A DNA stretch of 18,900 nt from an uncultured Clostridia bacterium (lineage in GTDB: Bacteria; Bacillota; Clostridia; Christensenellales; Pumilibacteraceae), in the NCBI GenBank assembly GCA_947588325.1, contig CANPYH010000014.1, forward strand, positions 1-18,900. Direction: 5' to 3'. The position numbers and the translations under genes were made by a program. Below the pieces are notes generated by a model. The model was not told where the DNA came from. It was given only the letters and a program-made list of their open reading frames with translations, and did not search any database. Of the stretch, positions 11,296-18,900 are shown piece by piece (within the stretch, counting starts at the first letter, position 1; each line of letters opens with the position of its first letter).

Positions 11296-13512
11296 ATGAA
11301 AATCACAAGAGCGTTTATTCAGGATTACGACAAGATTACCTGCCTGACCGACCAAAGCGAGGCGGAGGGGGTTCCCTTCGTCCTTTCGGGGGGCAAGACC
11401 CTTCTCGCAAGTTCGGAGATCCACGGCGACGAAATGCACCTGACTGTCGAGGGTAAACTCAACCCCGAACAGCCCTGCTTTGTCGTATTCGGCGATCGTA
11501 AGACCCCCGCCGAGCCGCTCGGCATATACGACGTGCGCGAGTTCAAGGACCGCTATACCTATGACGGAGTACTCGGGGCGACATTCGAGGGGGGCCGTAC
11601 CGTTTTCCGCGTATGGTCGCCCTTTGCGCTTTCCGTCAAACTCAAGCTGTATACGGAGGGCAGCGGCGGCGCACCTTGCCGAGTGGAGAAAATGGCGAGA
11701 GGGGATCGCGGCGTGTGGTCCGTCTCCCTCGAGGGCAAACTCGACGGGCACTATTACACCTACGCATTGACGCACAGCGCGCTCGGCGAGGTGGAGACGG
11801 CGGACCCGTACGCCAACTCATGCGGGTTAAACGGCGAGCGGGGCATGGTTATAGACATGAACTCCCACGCCGTCACCCCCCACGGCTGGCACGGCGAGCA
11901 CAAGACCTACCGCGCCAATCACTCTTTGAAGAACTACACCGACGCGGTGATCTGGGAAGTGCATGTCCGCGACTTCTCGGGCAAGACATACGCGCGTAAC
12001 AGGCATAAATTCCTCGCTTTTGCCGAGAGCGGACTGACCAACAGGAGCGGCGAGAGCGTCGGGCTGGACTACCTCGTCGATTTGGGCGTGACGCACGTCC
12101 ACCTTCTCCCCGTCGAGGAGTATGCGACCGTCGATTCGACGCGGCTTAACGACAGGAACTATAACGCGTTTAATTGGGGATACGACCCCAAGAACTACAA
12201 CTCGCCCATGGGCGCGTACAGCACCGATCCGAGCGACGGACGATCGCGGGTAATGGAGCTACGCGAGGCGATATTCGCCCTCCACTCCCGCGGGATAGGC
12301 GTTATCTTCGACGTTGTGTATAACCACACCTACGACATGAACGCACCCATAGCCCGCACCGTGCCCTATTATTACTACCGCCACGACGCGCGGGGGAATT
12401 ACACCAACGGCTCGGGTTGCGGGAACGAGACGGCGAGCGAGAGGCCGATGTGCCGCAAGTTCATACTCGACTCGCTTATATCCTGGTGCAAGCACTACCA
12501 CGCCGACGGGTTCAGGTTCGACCTCATGGGCTTGCACGACATAGCGACCATGACGGAGATACAGCGGGCGCTCCACTCTCCCTCTCCGCAGATGATAATA
12601 TACGGCGAGGGCTGGGTAGGCGGACCCACCGCGCTTGCGGGAAACAAGCAATGCAACAAGTGGAACGCGGGCACCATTCACATTCCGCACGGAGCGGCGG
12701 GCGGTATCGCCGTATTCTCGGATATAACCCGCGACTGTATCAAGGGGGCGGTGTTCCACGCCAACGAAGGCGGTTACGTCAACGGCAGGGCTTGGGAGAA
12801 CGTCAACCTCGTCAAGTTCGCTTCCATGGGCAGCACCTCTCCCAACTTCGATACCAATTGGGTCGCTTCGTCGGCTAACCAGGTAATTAACTACGTCTCC
12901 GCGCACGACAATAACACGCTGTGGGATAAGATCTGCATGACGAGCAGTCGCCGCACATACGCCGACCGCGTCCGAATGAGCAGGCTTTGCGGGGCGATTG
13001 TGCTTACCAGCCGCGGCGTGCCCTTCTTCCAGGCGGGGGAGGAACTGCTCCGCACCAAGCCCAAAGAAGGGGGCGGGTACGAGGAGAACAGCTACAACTC
13101 CCCCGACTACCTCAACAATATAAATTGGGAGGACCTCACGCACGGTTCGCCGCAGGAGTGCACGCGTAACTATTACCGCGGGCTGATCGCCTTCCGAAAG
13201 GCGCACCCCGTACTCCGACTTGCGGACGGCGAAGAGATCGAGAACGCCACAAACTTTCTCCATTCGCCACGCTACGACGTCATAGCATACACGCTCACCG
13301 ATCAAAACGAAACGGTGCTTATTATCTATAACCCGCTCGGTGACGTGGAGTTCACCCTGCCCGAGGGGGAGTGGGAGATGAAAGCGGACGGAGACAGAGC
13401 GGGCAACGACACTCTCGCCGTGTGCGAAGGGAGCATACTCGTCAAGGAACTTTCCGCATATATCTTCGTTAAGAAGGCGCCCGCGCCCAACCCGCCGAGT
13501 GAGGGCGAGTGA
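11296..13512 (+). CDS. pulA: Type I pullulanase (glycogen/starch debranching)
   Basis: This GH13 enzyme cleaves alpha-1,6 branches of glycogen, pullulan or limit dextrins. The 738-residue protein has an N-terminal domain, a CBM48-like module (about residues 88-190, FRVWSPFALSVKLKLY), the catalytic barrel and a C-terminal beta domain. The pullulanase signature FNWGYDP is at 292-298 (usually YNWGYDP). GH13 regions: DVVYNHTY, GFRFDLMG with nucleophile D409, YGEGW with acid/base E438, and SAHDNNTLWD with D538. There is no signal peptide, so it acts in the cytoplasm, most likely on glycogen or imported maltodextrin. The ribosome site is weak. It ends at a strong terminator. No other glycogen genes are nearby. 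Confidence 0.95.
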   Translation: MKITRAFIQDYDKITCLTDQSEAEGVPFVLSGGKTLLASSEIHGDEMHLTVEGKLNPEQPCFVVFGDRKTPAEPLGIYDVREFKDRYTYDGVLGATFEGGRTVFRVWSPFALSVKLKLYTEGSGGAPCRVEKMARGDRGVWSVSLEGKLDGHYYTYALTHSALGEVETADPYANSCGLNGERGMVIDMNSHAVTPHGWHGEHKTYRANHSLKNYTDAVIWEVHVRDFSGKTYARNRHKFLAFAESGLTNRSGESVGLDYLVDLGVTHVHLLPVEEYATVDSTRLNDRNYNAFNWGYDPKNYNSPMGAYSTDPSDGRSRVMELREAIFALHSRGIGVIFDVVYNHTYDMNAPIARTVPYYYYRHDARGNYTNGSGCGNETASERPMCRKFILDSLISWCKHYHADGFRFDLMGLHDIATMTEIQRALHSPSPQMIIYGEGWVGGPTALAGNKQCNKWNAGTIHIPHGAAGGIAVFSDITRDCIKGAVFHANEGGYVNGRAWENVNLVKFASMGSTSPNFDTNWVASSANQVINYVSAHDNNTLWDKICMTSSRRTYADRVRMSRLCGAIVLTSRGVPFFQAGEELLRTKPKEGGGYEENSYNSPDYLNNINWEDLTHGSPQECTRNYYRGLIAFRKAHPVLRLADGEEIENATNFLHSPRYDVIAYTLTDQNETVLIIYNPLGDVEFTLPEGEWEMKADGDRAGNDTLAVCEGSILVKELSAYIFVKKAPAPNPPSEGE

Positions 13513-13560
13513 GCAGCAGGAGCGGATATTAAACCGCGCCCAAGAAAGAATGCTTAATAA

Positions 13561-13597
13561 AAACCGCCGCGTCCTAAACAGGATTCGGCGGTCTTTC
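13561..13597. terminator. Bidirectional terminator between pullulanase and MATE genes
   Basis: ACCGCCGCGTCCT (13563-13575) pairs with AGGATTCGGCGGT (13580-13592) with one mismatch and one G-U pair, loop of 4. The plus side is followed by CTTTCGTT; the minus side by five T. It serves both convergent genes. Confidence 0.82.
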
Positions 13598-13645
13598 GTT
13601 ATGTTACGTCGAGTTAATTGCGGCGCTGTCGGGGATTACGCGGAA

Positions 13646-15121
13646 TTATTCGGTGTGGAGAACGGGAGCGCGGCGGTCGAACAGCAGGATGTTGCGGATA
13701 TAGGGGATAGTGAGCACGAGGTCGGCTGCCATCCAGGCTATGGGGTCGCCGAGCATAAGCCCGAAGAACGCCCAACTGCTCGCCATACAGGTTATAGCCC
13801 CGCCGTTGATTGCCGCGGGGAGGAAGGTGCAGACGAGTACCCGCGCGGTAAGTTCGGCGACGCCCGCACCGAAAACGTAGGCTGACTTCTCGATGCCCTG
13901 CACGCTGCTCCGCACGACGAATATCATGCCGAGGAAATAGTACATGGGAAGATCTGTATAGAGCAAGGTGTTGCCGAAGCGTATAGTCTCGGAGTTAATT
14001 TTGTCTGGGCTGAGGAATATGTAGAGATAGGCGCCGTTAATGGATAGCAGCAGCCCGATAGCCGCGAGCACGGTCGCCATAACAGCCATGACTATCATCG
14101 CCTGGTTGGTGCCTTGGCGAATGCGCTTGCCGTCCCCCGCGCCGTGGTTTTGCGCGGAAAAGCTGGTCATGCCCGCGCCGAGTGCGTTCAGCGGCGTCAT
14201 AAGCAGGTTGCCGAGCTTGTTGGCGGCTCCGAAGCCGTTCTGCGCGGGAGTGCCCTCCACCATGCCGCCGACGGGGGTGGTATCGAAGAGTACGACGCCG
14301 CCCTGCATAACGATTATGCCGATCGCGAGCACGGAGAATTGCAAGCCGAGGGGAAGCCCCTGCCCGAGGTGTTCGCCGACGTCCTTTCGCGTAATGGCGA
14401 AGTCGGCGCGGTGGAGCCTAAATTGCTTATACTTGACAAAGGTATAGATAAAGCAGGCGACGGTGCTGAGCACCTGAGAGACGACGGTAGCGATTGCCGC
14501 GCCCGCAACCCCCCAGCGGAACGCCATGATAAAGAGCAGGTCCAGTCCGACGTTGAGCGCGGTGGAGCAGAAAAGGAAAACGAGGGGGGTGAGGGAGTCT
14601 CCCACGCTGCGAAGGAAGGAACAGATGAGGTTATAGAACATCTGCGCGCCGATACCCGAAAAGATTATCACGCAATATAGGTGGGCGGCGTCGTACACCT
14701 CCCGGCTGTTTTCGGGAGTGACGTTGAGCCAGGCGAGCATGGGGTTAAGAAGCAATATGGCGGCTGCCGTAAGTATGACGGTGATTGCCGCGCTGAGTAT
14801 TATCTGCGAGGCGAGGGAACGCCTTGCCCCCGCGTCGTCCTTTTGGCCTATGGCGCGGGAGGAAATTACGCAAAATCCCGTAGTGCAGCCGAAAGCGAAT
14901 TGCAAATAGATAAAGAGCAGGGGGTTAATGTCGTTAATCCCCGCGACCTCTTCCCCCGTCAGCGCCTGACCGCATATGGCGGCGTCGCTTATGGTATAGA
15001 CCTGCTGGAGGAGAAAGGAGAGAATTATGGGCACGGAAAACGCGATAATCACCCTCCAGCACTTGCCTTGGGTGAGATCCATGGGACGAAACAGCTTTTT
15101 GAATTTTTCGACTATGCTCAT
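13646..15121 (-). CDS. MATE family multidrug/Na+ efflux transporter
   Basis: MATE proteins export cationic drugs or metabolites in exchange for Na+ or H+. The 491-residue protein has about 12 hydrophobic segments in two homologous halves, typical in length for the family (440-500). Characteristic stretches are FSVPIILSFLLQQVYTISDAAICGQ near the N terminus, GTTGFCVISSRAIGQKD-like and RSVGDSLTPL in the first half, and GAGMTSFSAQNHGAGD and RSSVQGIEKS in the second. No substrate can be deduced. GGAG lies 4 bases before the ATG, and a promoter is at 15152-15180. It stands alone; no regulator is adjacent. Confidence 0.93.
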   Translation of the reverse strand: MSIVEKFKKLFRPMDLTQGKCWRVIIAFSVPIILSFLLQQVYTISDAAICGQALTGEEVAGINDINPLLFIYLQFAFGCTTGFCVISSRAIGQKDDAGARRSLASQIILSAAITVILTAAAILLLNPMLAWLNVTPENSREVYDAAHLYCVIIFSGIGAQMFYNLICSFLRSVGDSLTPLVFLFCSTALNVGLDLLFIMAFRWGVAGAAIATVVSQVLSTVACFIYTFVKYKQFRLHRADFAITRKDVGEHLGQGLPLGLQFSVLAIGIIVMQGGVVLFDTTPVGGMVEGTPAQNGFGAANKLGNLLMTPLNALGAGMTSFSAQNHGAGDGKRIRQGTNQAMIVMAVMATVLAAIGLLLSINGAYLYIFLSPDKINSETIRFGNTLLYTDLPMYYFLGMIFVVRSSVQGIEKSAYVFGAGVAELTARVLVCTFLPAAINGGAITCMASSWAFFGLMLGDPIAWMAADLVLTIPYIRNILLFDRRAPVLHTE

Positions 15122-15151
15122 ATATCTCCGCCGCCTTTTAACGGCTAAATG

Positions 15152-15180
15152 ATTATACCGCTTTTGCGCGCGGTTGTAAA
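15152..15180 (-). promoter_or_regulatory. Promoter of the MATE gene
   Basis: Minus strand TTTACA (15180-15175), 17-base spacer, TATAAT (15157-15152), about 30 bases before the ATG at 15121. Confidence 0.8.
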
Positions 15181-15210
15181 ATAAAATGCCCTATCAAAGA
15201 TAAGACATTT
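15181..15210 (-). terminator. Intrinsic terminator after the phosphotransferase gene
   Basis: Minus strand AAATGTCTTATC (15210-15199) pairs with GATAGGGCATTT (15195-15184) with two G-U pairs and a 3-base loop, followed by TATTTTAC. It lies about 90 bases after the stop at 15299; between them (15231-15260) are further short GC hairpins. It ends directly at the -35 of the MATE promoter. Confidence 0.75.
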
Positions 15211-15298
15211 CATTTTTTGTTTGGGGGATTCACGCGCGCTTAGCGCGGGCGAACCCGCCGCCGATCCTCTTTCGCGCTCGGGGAGTTACTCCGCGGGC

Positions 15299-16048
15299 TT
15301 ACTCATAGTCGGCTATGGTAGCCCAGCGCATAAGGAGTTCGCGTTCCTCGGGCTTACCCTTGACGGACTGCGAGGCGGCGACGATAGGGAGCCACTTGGA
15401 GACGTAGTGCTTGGTGGTCTTGGACTGCCGGCAATAGAGGTCCATATACTCGCGGGCGAGGTCGTCCTCTCCGTGGAGTTTGAAGAGCAGATAGGTGCGG
15501 GAAGCGTCTGCCGAAGCGTTGCCAGAAGTTGCGTGCGACCAGTCGATGATATACGGCGTGCCGCTTGAGTCTATGATGACGTTGGAGGGGTTATAGTCGC
15601 CGTGGCAGAGCTTGAAGTGCGTAGGCATACCCTCGAGTTTCATTTGCAGTTCGTATTTGGTGTCCGAGTCGAGATCGGCTTCGAGCAGTTTGCGCGTAAA
15701 CTTCTCCTTGGTGCGGTTGAGCATGGGCACCTTATACTTGTGCATAGCCACCTGAATATCCACGAACTGACGGAGATATTCCTCCTTCTTTTCGGGGTTC
15801 TCTTTCATGAGCTGTGCAAGGCTCTTACCCTCGATATATTCCATGACGATGGAGTATTGCCCCTCGCCGCTGATATTGACGTCGTAAATCTTGGGAATGT
15901 GAAGTCCCGTTTCTTCGATACGCGCCTGGTTTAACGCTTCGTTGAGTACGTCCGACTTTTTGAAACTCTTGTCGAACTGTTTGTAAAGTTTGCCGTCCTC
16001 TACGAAAATGAGTTTGTTGGGACGTTTAGCAATGATCGTTCTTTCCAT
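15299..16048 (-). CDS. Aminoglycoside phosphotransferase / choline kinase-like protein
   Basis: The 249-residue protein has the small-molecule kinase (APH) fold: an N lobe with KLIFVEDGKLYKQF, the hinge IVMEYIEGKSL (about residues 67-77), the catalytic loop CHGDYNPSNVII (HGD at 149-151, Asn156) and the metal-binding IIDWSHA (D169). Family members phosphorylate antibiotics, choline, sugars or other hydroxyl compounds; the true substrate is unknown, and resistance should not be assumed. The ATG at 16048 is chosen because AGAGGA lies 6 bases upstream and the protein family starts there; two in-frame ATGs further upstream lack a ribosome site. A promoter is at 16106-16134. Single-gene unit. Confidence 0.88.
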   Translation of the reverse strand: MERTIIAKRPNKLIFVEDGKLYKQFDKSFKKSDVLNEALNQARIEETGLHIPKIYDVNISGEGQYSIVMEYIEGKSLAQLMKENPEKKEEYLRQFVDIQVAMHKYKVPMLNRTKEKFTRKLLEADLDSDTKYELQMKLEGMPTHFKLCHGDYNPSNVIIDSSGTPYIIDWSHATSGNASADASRTYLLFKLHGEDDLAREYMDLYCRQSKTTKHYVSKWLPIVAASQSVKGKPEERELLMRWATIADYE

Positions 16049-16105
16049 GTTTTCCTCTTTTATCGGCATGTTTATATAAGCGGAGCCGCCACACTCCACA
16101 AGTAT

Positions 16106-16134
16106 ATTATATAGCAAGAGAGAGCGTTTGTAAA
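16106..16134 (-). promoter_or_regulatory. Promoter of the phosphotransferase gene
   Basis: Minus strand TTTACA (16134-16129), 17-base spacer, TATAAT (16111-16106). The leader would be about 50 bases. Confidence 0.82.
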
Positions 16135-16217
16135 TACCCCTTTTGAAAATTTTCGCGAATAATTTACACTATTTATGAATAAAACGCCTTGCCGCCCCGC
16201 TTAAAGAGCGCAATTTC

Positions 16218-16246
16218 TTGACTTCTGACCAAAATCATAGTATACT
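16218..16246 (+). promoter_or_regulatory. Promoter of tRNA-Arg
   Basis: TTGACT (16218-16223), 17 bases, TATACT (16241-16246). The start would fall only a few bases before the mature tRNA 5' end at 16259. Confidence 0.82.
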
Positions 16247-16258
16247 TCCATTGTTCGT

Positions 16259-16333
16259 GCGCCCGTGGGATAATGGATAGACCGTCGGCCTCCGGAGCCG
16301 GAGATATGGGTTCGATTCCCGTCGGGCGTACCA
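16259..16333 (+). tRNA. tRNA-Arg (anticodon CCG)
   Basis: This 75-base gene has an encoded CCA (16331-16333). The acceptor stem GCGCCCG/CGGGCGT has a G1-U72 wobble. The anticodon arm is TCGGC-CTCCGGA-GCCGG with anticodon CCG at 16292-16294, reading CGG. The T arm is ATGGG-TTCGATT-CCCGT. The D stem (GGAT/GACC) is weak, with one mismatch. It has its own promoter and terminator. No integrase or attachment-site duplication is seen next to it. Confidence 0.93.
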
Positions 16334-16339
16334 GATAAC

Positions 16340-16385
16340 AATCCGAACTTTGTCGTACTACCGGCGACGGGTTCGGATTTATTTT
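16340..16385 (+). terminator. Terminator of tRNA-Arg
   Basis: AATCCGAAC (16340-16348) pairs perfectly with GTTCGGATT (16371-16379), with an inner GTCG/CGAC pair (16352-16355 / 16365-16368), followed by TATTTTAT. Confidence 0.82.
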
Positions 16386-16498
16386 ATATGCGTTTATGGG
16401 GAGGGTGAGATATAACGCGCGGGCGGGGAGATTAAACACTCTTGCCAAAGCGAAGTTATAAAGCGCGGGGTAAGGGGGAATGCTACACGGGGGACGAT

Positions 16499-17146
16499 AT
16501 GAAATTCAGAAGTCTTGCGCCCTGGCTGCCGGGCATGGCGGCGGTAGCGGCGGCGGGGGTGTTTTGCATAATATACGCGCTAACAGGCAGCGGAAAGGCG
16601 GCGGTGTATGTCGAACTCGCAGCGTCCTCGCTCCTGCCCTTTATCTTCCCGCTGTATGGGGTTATCTCCAAAAAGCGGCTGCCGACTGCGCTCGGCGTGC
16701 TTGCCGCGCTATTTGTCACGCTATCGGGCGGGTTTGGGAGCGCGCTCGGGTTTTATGAGAAAATACCCGTGTGGGACTCCGTGCTTCACGGCGTATTCGG
16801 CTTTGCGTGCAGTTTCACCGCCTTTGCCCTCCTATTGCGGTGGAACGGAAGGCGGCTCAGCCCCGTTGGCTTTATGGCGATAATACTCCTCTTTACCATG
16901 GGGGTTGCGGCGCTGTGGGAACTGCTTGAATACCTTATCGACCTCATGACGGGCTGGGATTCGCAAAAAATAGCCGCTTCCGTTGCCGAGGGTAAGTCGC
17001 CCGTCGCCGATACCATGGAAGATCTACTCTCCGCGCTGATCGGCACCGCCGCCTTTTATCTCACTCTCCTCGCCGATAAGCTCCTGCGCCACGGCATATA
17101 CGGCCCCATATGCGATTTTCACGGTTTCGGGAAAGGAAAAGAGTAA
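16499..17146 (+). CDS. DUF2238-like (YjdF-type) integral membrane protein
   Basis: The 215-residue protein has about six predicted membrane helices. Polar conserved residues sit in WDSVLHGVFGF (about 94-104), ALWELLEYLIDLMTGWDSQ (about 137-155) and a DTMEDLLSALIGT block (about 170-182). This pattern of Asp/His near one helix, WE..E..D in another and D(T)..D...D/A..G in the last resembles the DUF2238 family of small membrane proteins, whose function is not known. The ATG at 16499 is preceded by GGGGG at 16489-16493; an in-frame extension to 16442 would add 19 polar residues without a ribosome site. No promoter is obvious. It is followed by a GTTCCGC/GCGGAAC hairpin at 17155-17172 that lacks a T run. 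Confidence 0.78.
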   Translation: MKFRSLAPWLPGMAAVAAAGVFCIIYALTGSGKAAVYVELAASSLLPFIFPLYGVISKKRLPTALGVLAALFVTLSGGFGSALGFYEKIPVWDSVLHGVFGFACSFTAFALLLRWNGRRLSPVGFMAIILLFTMGVAALWELLEYLIDLMTGWDSQKIAASVAEGKSPVADTMEDLLSALIGTAAFYLTLLADKLLRHGIYGPICDFHGFGKGKE

Positions 17147-17172
17147 ATTGTTCCGTTCCGCCGCAGCGGAAC

Positions 17173-17201
17173 TTGACATTAAACGGCTTAATCGGTATAT
17201 T
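17173..17201 (+). promoter_or_regulatory. Orphan promoter with dyad at the start site
   Basis: TTGACA (17173-17178), 17-base spacer, TATATT (17196-17201). The inverted repeat TACTCCT (17205-17211) / AGGAGTA (17221-17227) overlaps the predicted start near 17208 and may be an operator or the first hairpin of the RNA. No protein gene follows on this strand. Confidence 0.65.
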
Positions 17202-17207
17202 GACTAC

Positions 17208-17315
17208 TCCTATTATTACGAGGAGTAACCCGCCGTCCGTAATTTTATTCCGGGAAACACAAAACAAAGAAGTTGGAAAACACAAAAGAAGTCGGGAGAT
17301 TGTTCCCGACTTTTT
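17208..17315 (+). ncRNA. Candidate small RNA, about 105 nt
   Basis: A near-consensus promoter (17173-17201) and a strong intrinsic terminator (17289-17315) bracket about 105 bases with no start codon in a usable context. The 5' part can form an AGGAG-containing hairpin. The middle (17253-17295) is an A-rich unpaired stretch made of an imperfect direct repeat, GGAAACACAAAA.. and GGAAAACACAAAA.., each followed by GAAGTYGG. It resembles small RNAs with an open seed region, but no known family is recognised. It is convergent to the exchanger gene on the minus strand. Confidence 0.45.
17289..17315. terminator. Intrinsic terminator
   Basis: AAGTCGGGA (17289-17297) pairs perfectly with TCCCGACTT (17304-17312), loop of 6, T run to 17315 on the plus strand. 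The minus side has CTTCTTTTG, so it may also help end the exchanger operon. Bases 17316-17405 hold only a GCGGG/CCCGC hairpin. Confidence 0.85.
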
Positions 17316-17405
17316 CGTATATTTTGTTAGTAAATTCGTTTGCTTAATTTCGCGGCACTCCGCCCGAATTTAGCGGGTTAAGTCCCGCCCCCTTTAGCCA
17401 ACCGG

Positions 17406-18494
17406 TTAAACGGACAGAAACAGATAGGTAAGATAGCCGCCGAGGGAGAGCAGCATAATTACGCCCCCGACGCGGGTTATTGCCTTACCACGACCGATAA
17501 GCACGCAGAAGAGCAGGAGCACCGCCGCACCCAGCGCGAACACGACGTCCCAGAGGTAGTCGGACACGAAGGCTATCGGGGCAATGAGAGCGGGGAGCCC
17601 GAGAATTATGAGTATGTTGAGTATGTTGCTGCCGATTATGTTGCCGAGGGCGAGGTCGGTGTTACCCTTTGCCGCGGCGACAATGCTGGTAACGAGTTCG
17701 GGCAGCGAGGTGCCGAGCGCGACGACGGTAACGGAGAGTATCTTCTTCCAGATGTTGCTGTCGTTCATCATGCCCGTCAGTTTGTCTACGTTGGAGACGA
17801 CGAACTCCGCGCCGAATACCACGCCCGCCAGCCCCGCGAGAGTGATTATTATAAGGAACCAGGTGTGCGTTTTAAGCCTGTCATACAAGCCGAATAAGCC
17901 GCCGCGCGGGGGTTTTTCCGCCCTAACCTGCGGCGCGCCCGAAGCCGCCATATCCAGCGTTTCGGGGTCGGCGACGGGCAGGCGCTCGGCGGAGAGCTGC
18001 TTTTCCGCCCTGCGTTCCCGCACTCCCGACGCCACCATATATGCGACATAGACGGCGAGGAAGGCTATGAGAATGCCCCCTTCCCAGCGGGTAATAACCC
18101 CCGCGTGTCCTTCCGCCGCGCCGCCGACGAGGGTCATTATTATGAGCAGTCCCGTTATGGCGATGAGGAAGGGGATCTCGATCATTGCCGTCTTTTTCTT
18201 GACGGTAAGGGGGCGAATGCAAGCCGCAACGCCGAGAATGAGCAGGATATTGATTATATTGCTGCCGATGGCGTTACCCATCGCTATATCGCCGTTGCCC
18301 GATATGGCCGACTTAATCGATACGGCAAGCTCGGGCGCGGAAGTGCCGAAAGCGACGATGGTCATGCCGATAACGAAGACGGATATCTTCAATTTCTCCG
18401 CAATGCCGCTCGCGCCGTCAACGAAAAAGTTCGCTCCGAACGTGAGGAGCGCAAGCCCTATAACTATGAGAAGTATCGATACGAAAATATCCAT
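17406..18494 (-). CDS. Na+/Ca2+ exchanger family protein (YrbG-like)
   Basis: CaCA-family antiporters move Ca2+ out of the cell against Na+ or H+. The 362-residue protein has about 10 membrane helices in two inverted halves. Each half has the diagnostic alpha repeat: GTSAPELAVSIKSA (G50-) with GNAIGSNIINILLILG, and GTSLPELVTSIVAA (G261-) with GNIIGSNILNILIILG. The paired acidic residues E55 and E266 are the expected ion ligands. The central loop (about residues 155-205) is charged and longer than in minimal members. The ATG at 18494 lies 15 bases after the cardiolipin synthase stop, so the two are cotranscribed; its ribosome site is weak, which suggests translational coupling. Confidence 0.93.
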   Translation of the reverse strand: MDIFVSILLIVIGLALLTFGANFFVDGASGIAEKLKISVFVIGMTIVAFGTSAPELAVSIKSAISGNGDIAMGNAIGSNIINILLILGVAACIRPLTVKKKTAMIEIPFLIAITGLLIIMTLVGGAAEGHAGVITRWEGGILIAFLAVYVAYMVASGVRERRAEKQLSAERLPVADPETLDMAASGAPQVRAEKPPRGGLFGLYDRLKTHTWFLIIITLAGLAGVVFGAEFVVSNVDKLTGMMNDSNIWKKILSVTVVALGTSLPELVTSIVAAAKGNTDLALGNIIGSNILNILIILGLPALIAPIAFVSDYLWDVVFALGAAVLLLFCVLIGRGKAITRVGGVIMLLSLGGYLTYLFLSV

Positions 18495-18509
18495 AAGCGG
18501 TTCAATGCG

Positions 18510-18900
18510 TCAAAGCAGGGGGGAGAATATGGAGCCGACTGCGCTTACTATGCGCTTGCCGAGCGGCTGACGAATGGTCTCGTCCGTCATAAGCTCGCTT
18601 ACGGCGAAGGTCTGCTCGAAGTCTGCCTTCATGTCTTTGAGACAGTTGGTCTTATACATCCACACGCCGCACTCGAAGTGGTGGAGAAGGGAGCGGTAGT
18701 CCATATTGATAGTGCCGCACAGCCCCACCGTGTCGTCGCTTAAATAGCACTTGGAGTGCAAAAAGCCGGGGAGGTACTCATATATCTTAACCCCCGATTG
18801 GTGCAGATAGACATAGTTGCGTTGGGTGATCCAGAACACCACCTTTTTGTCGGGAATGCGGGGGGTTATTATCCTGACGTCCACGCCCCGCCCCGCCGCC
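18510..18900 (-). CDS. cls: Cardiolipin synthase, C-terminal part (runs off right edge)
   Basis: Cardiolipin synthases of the phospholipase D superfamily join two phosphatidylglycerol molecules at the membrane. About 130 C-terminal residues are present. They open AAGRGVDVRIITPRIPDK, the block that precedes the second PLD motif, and continue with the HKD motif HSKCYLSDD followed by GTINMDYRSLLHHFECG. The protein ends with a typical basic C-terminal tail and Leu-Leu. The first HKD motif and the N-terminal membrane helices lie beyond the edge. A GTG at 18884 is internal, not a start, because the family match continues upstream of it. It is the upstream gene of the exchanger. Confidence 0.93.
   Translation of the reverse strand, partial: AAGRGVDVRIITPRIPDKKVVFWITQRNYVYLHQSGVKIYEYLPGFLHSKCYLSDDTVGLCGTINMDYRSLLHHFECGVWMYKTNCLKDMKADFEQTFAVSELMTDETIRQPLGKRIVSAVGSIFSPLL

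Noticed and set aside
12259..13305. Minus-strand frame opposite pullulanase
   Set aside because: Shadow of a certain GH13 gene; low-complexity Val/Arg composition and no start signals.
15299..16048. Antibiotic resistance gene
   Set aside because: The APH fold is shared by choline and sugar kinases; nothing in the sequence fixes an antibiotic substrate.
16259..16333. Integration site at tRNA-Arg
   Set aside because: No integrase, no direct repeat of the tRNA 3' end and ordinary flanking genes.

Overview
The window looks like a chromosomal segment of an anaerobic, moderately GC-rich Bacillota (Firmicutes), most likely an uncultured gut-type member of the Clostridia. The evidence is an oxygen-sensitive class III ribonucleotide reductase with NrdR boxes, the rpsF-ssb-rpsR operon, a CotH-family surface lipoprotein, a cytoplasmic type I pullulanase, Gram-positive lipobox signals, AGGAGG-type ribosome binding sites and many textbook TTGACA-17-TATAAT promoters. 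No species can be named from the sequence alone. I see no phage, IS element, CRISPR array or integrase; most genes are core or housekeeping.

Layout. 1-123: start of a lipoprotein gene (minus), running off the left edge. 184-780: non-coding, with two ~95-bp direct repeats plus a partial third, an intrinsic terminator, and an 81-bp multi-hairpin palindrome whose right end recurs at 6395. 849-1256: a minus-strand, promoter-driven tRNA-fMet array in which one intact initiator tRNA lies between two copies interrupted inside the anticodon loop by the same ~46-bp palindromic sequence. 1384-2897: two paralogous membrane proteins, the first with an N-terminal zinc ribbon and a Pro/Thr/Gln linker. 3040-4301: rpsF-ssb-rpsR. 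4440-6251: CotH-like lipoprotein (minus). 6636-7379: membrane-anchored protein of unknown function, apparently from a leaderless mRNA. 7695-10574: nrdD-nrdG behind tandem NrdR boxes. 10739-11179: rplI with its own promoter. 11296-13512: type I pullulanase. 13646-15121: MATE efflux protein (minus). 15299-16048: APH/choline-kinase-like phosphotransferase (minus). 16259-16333: tRNA-Arg(CCG). 16499-17146: DUF2238-like membrane protein. 17173-17315: a promoter-terminator unit with no ORF, a candidate small RNA. 17406-18900: Na+/Ca2+ exchanger and the C-terminal part of cardiolipin synthase, apparently one minus-strand operon.

How the genes relate. rpsF, ssb and rpsR form the classic translation/replication operon. 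rplI, often linked to it elsewhere, here stands alone downstream of nrdDG. NrdD makes deoxyribonucleotides without oxygen and NrdG installs its glycyl radical. Pullulanase debranches alpha-glucans in the cytoplasm. The remaining genes are mostly single transcription units, each bounded by clear promoters and terminators.

The most unusual part is 849-1256: initiator tRNA copies disrupted at the anticodon by a structured repeat, still under a near-consensus promoter and with their own terminators. The short 17.2-kb transcript candidate, the palindromic repeats and the leaderless gene are the next best leads.
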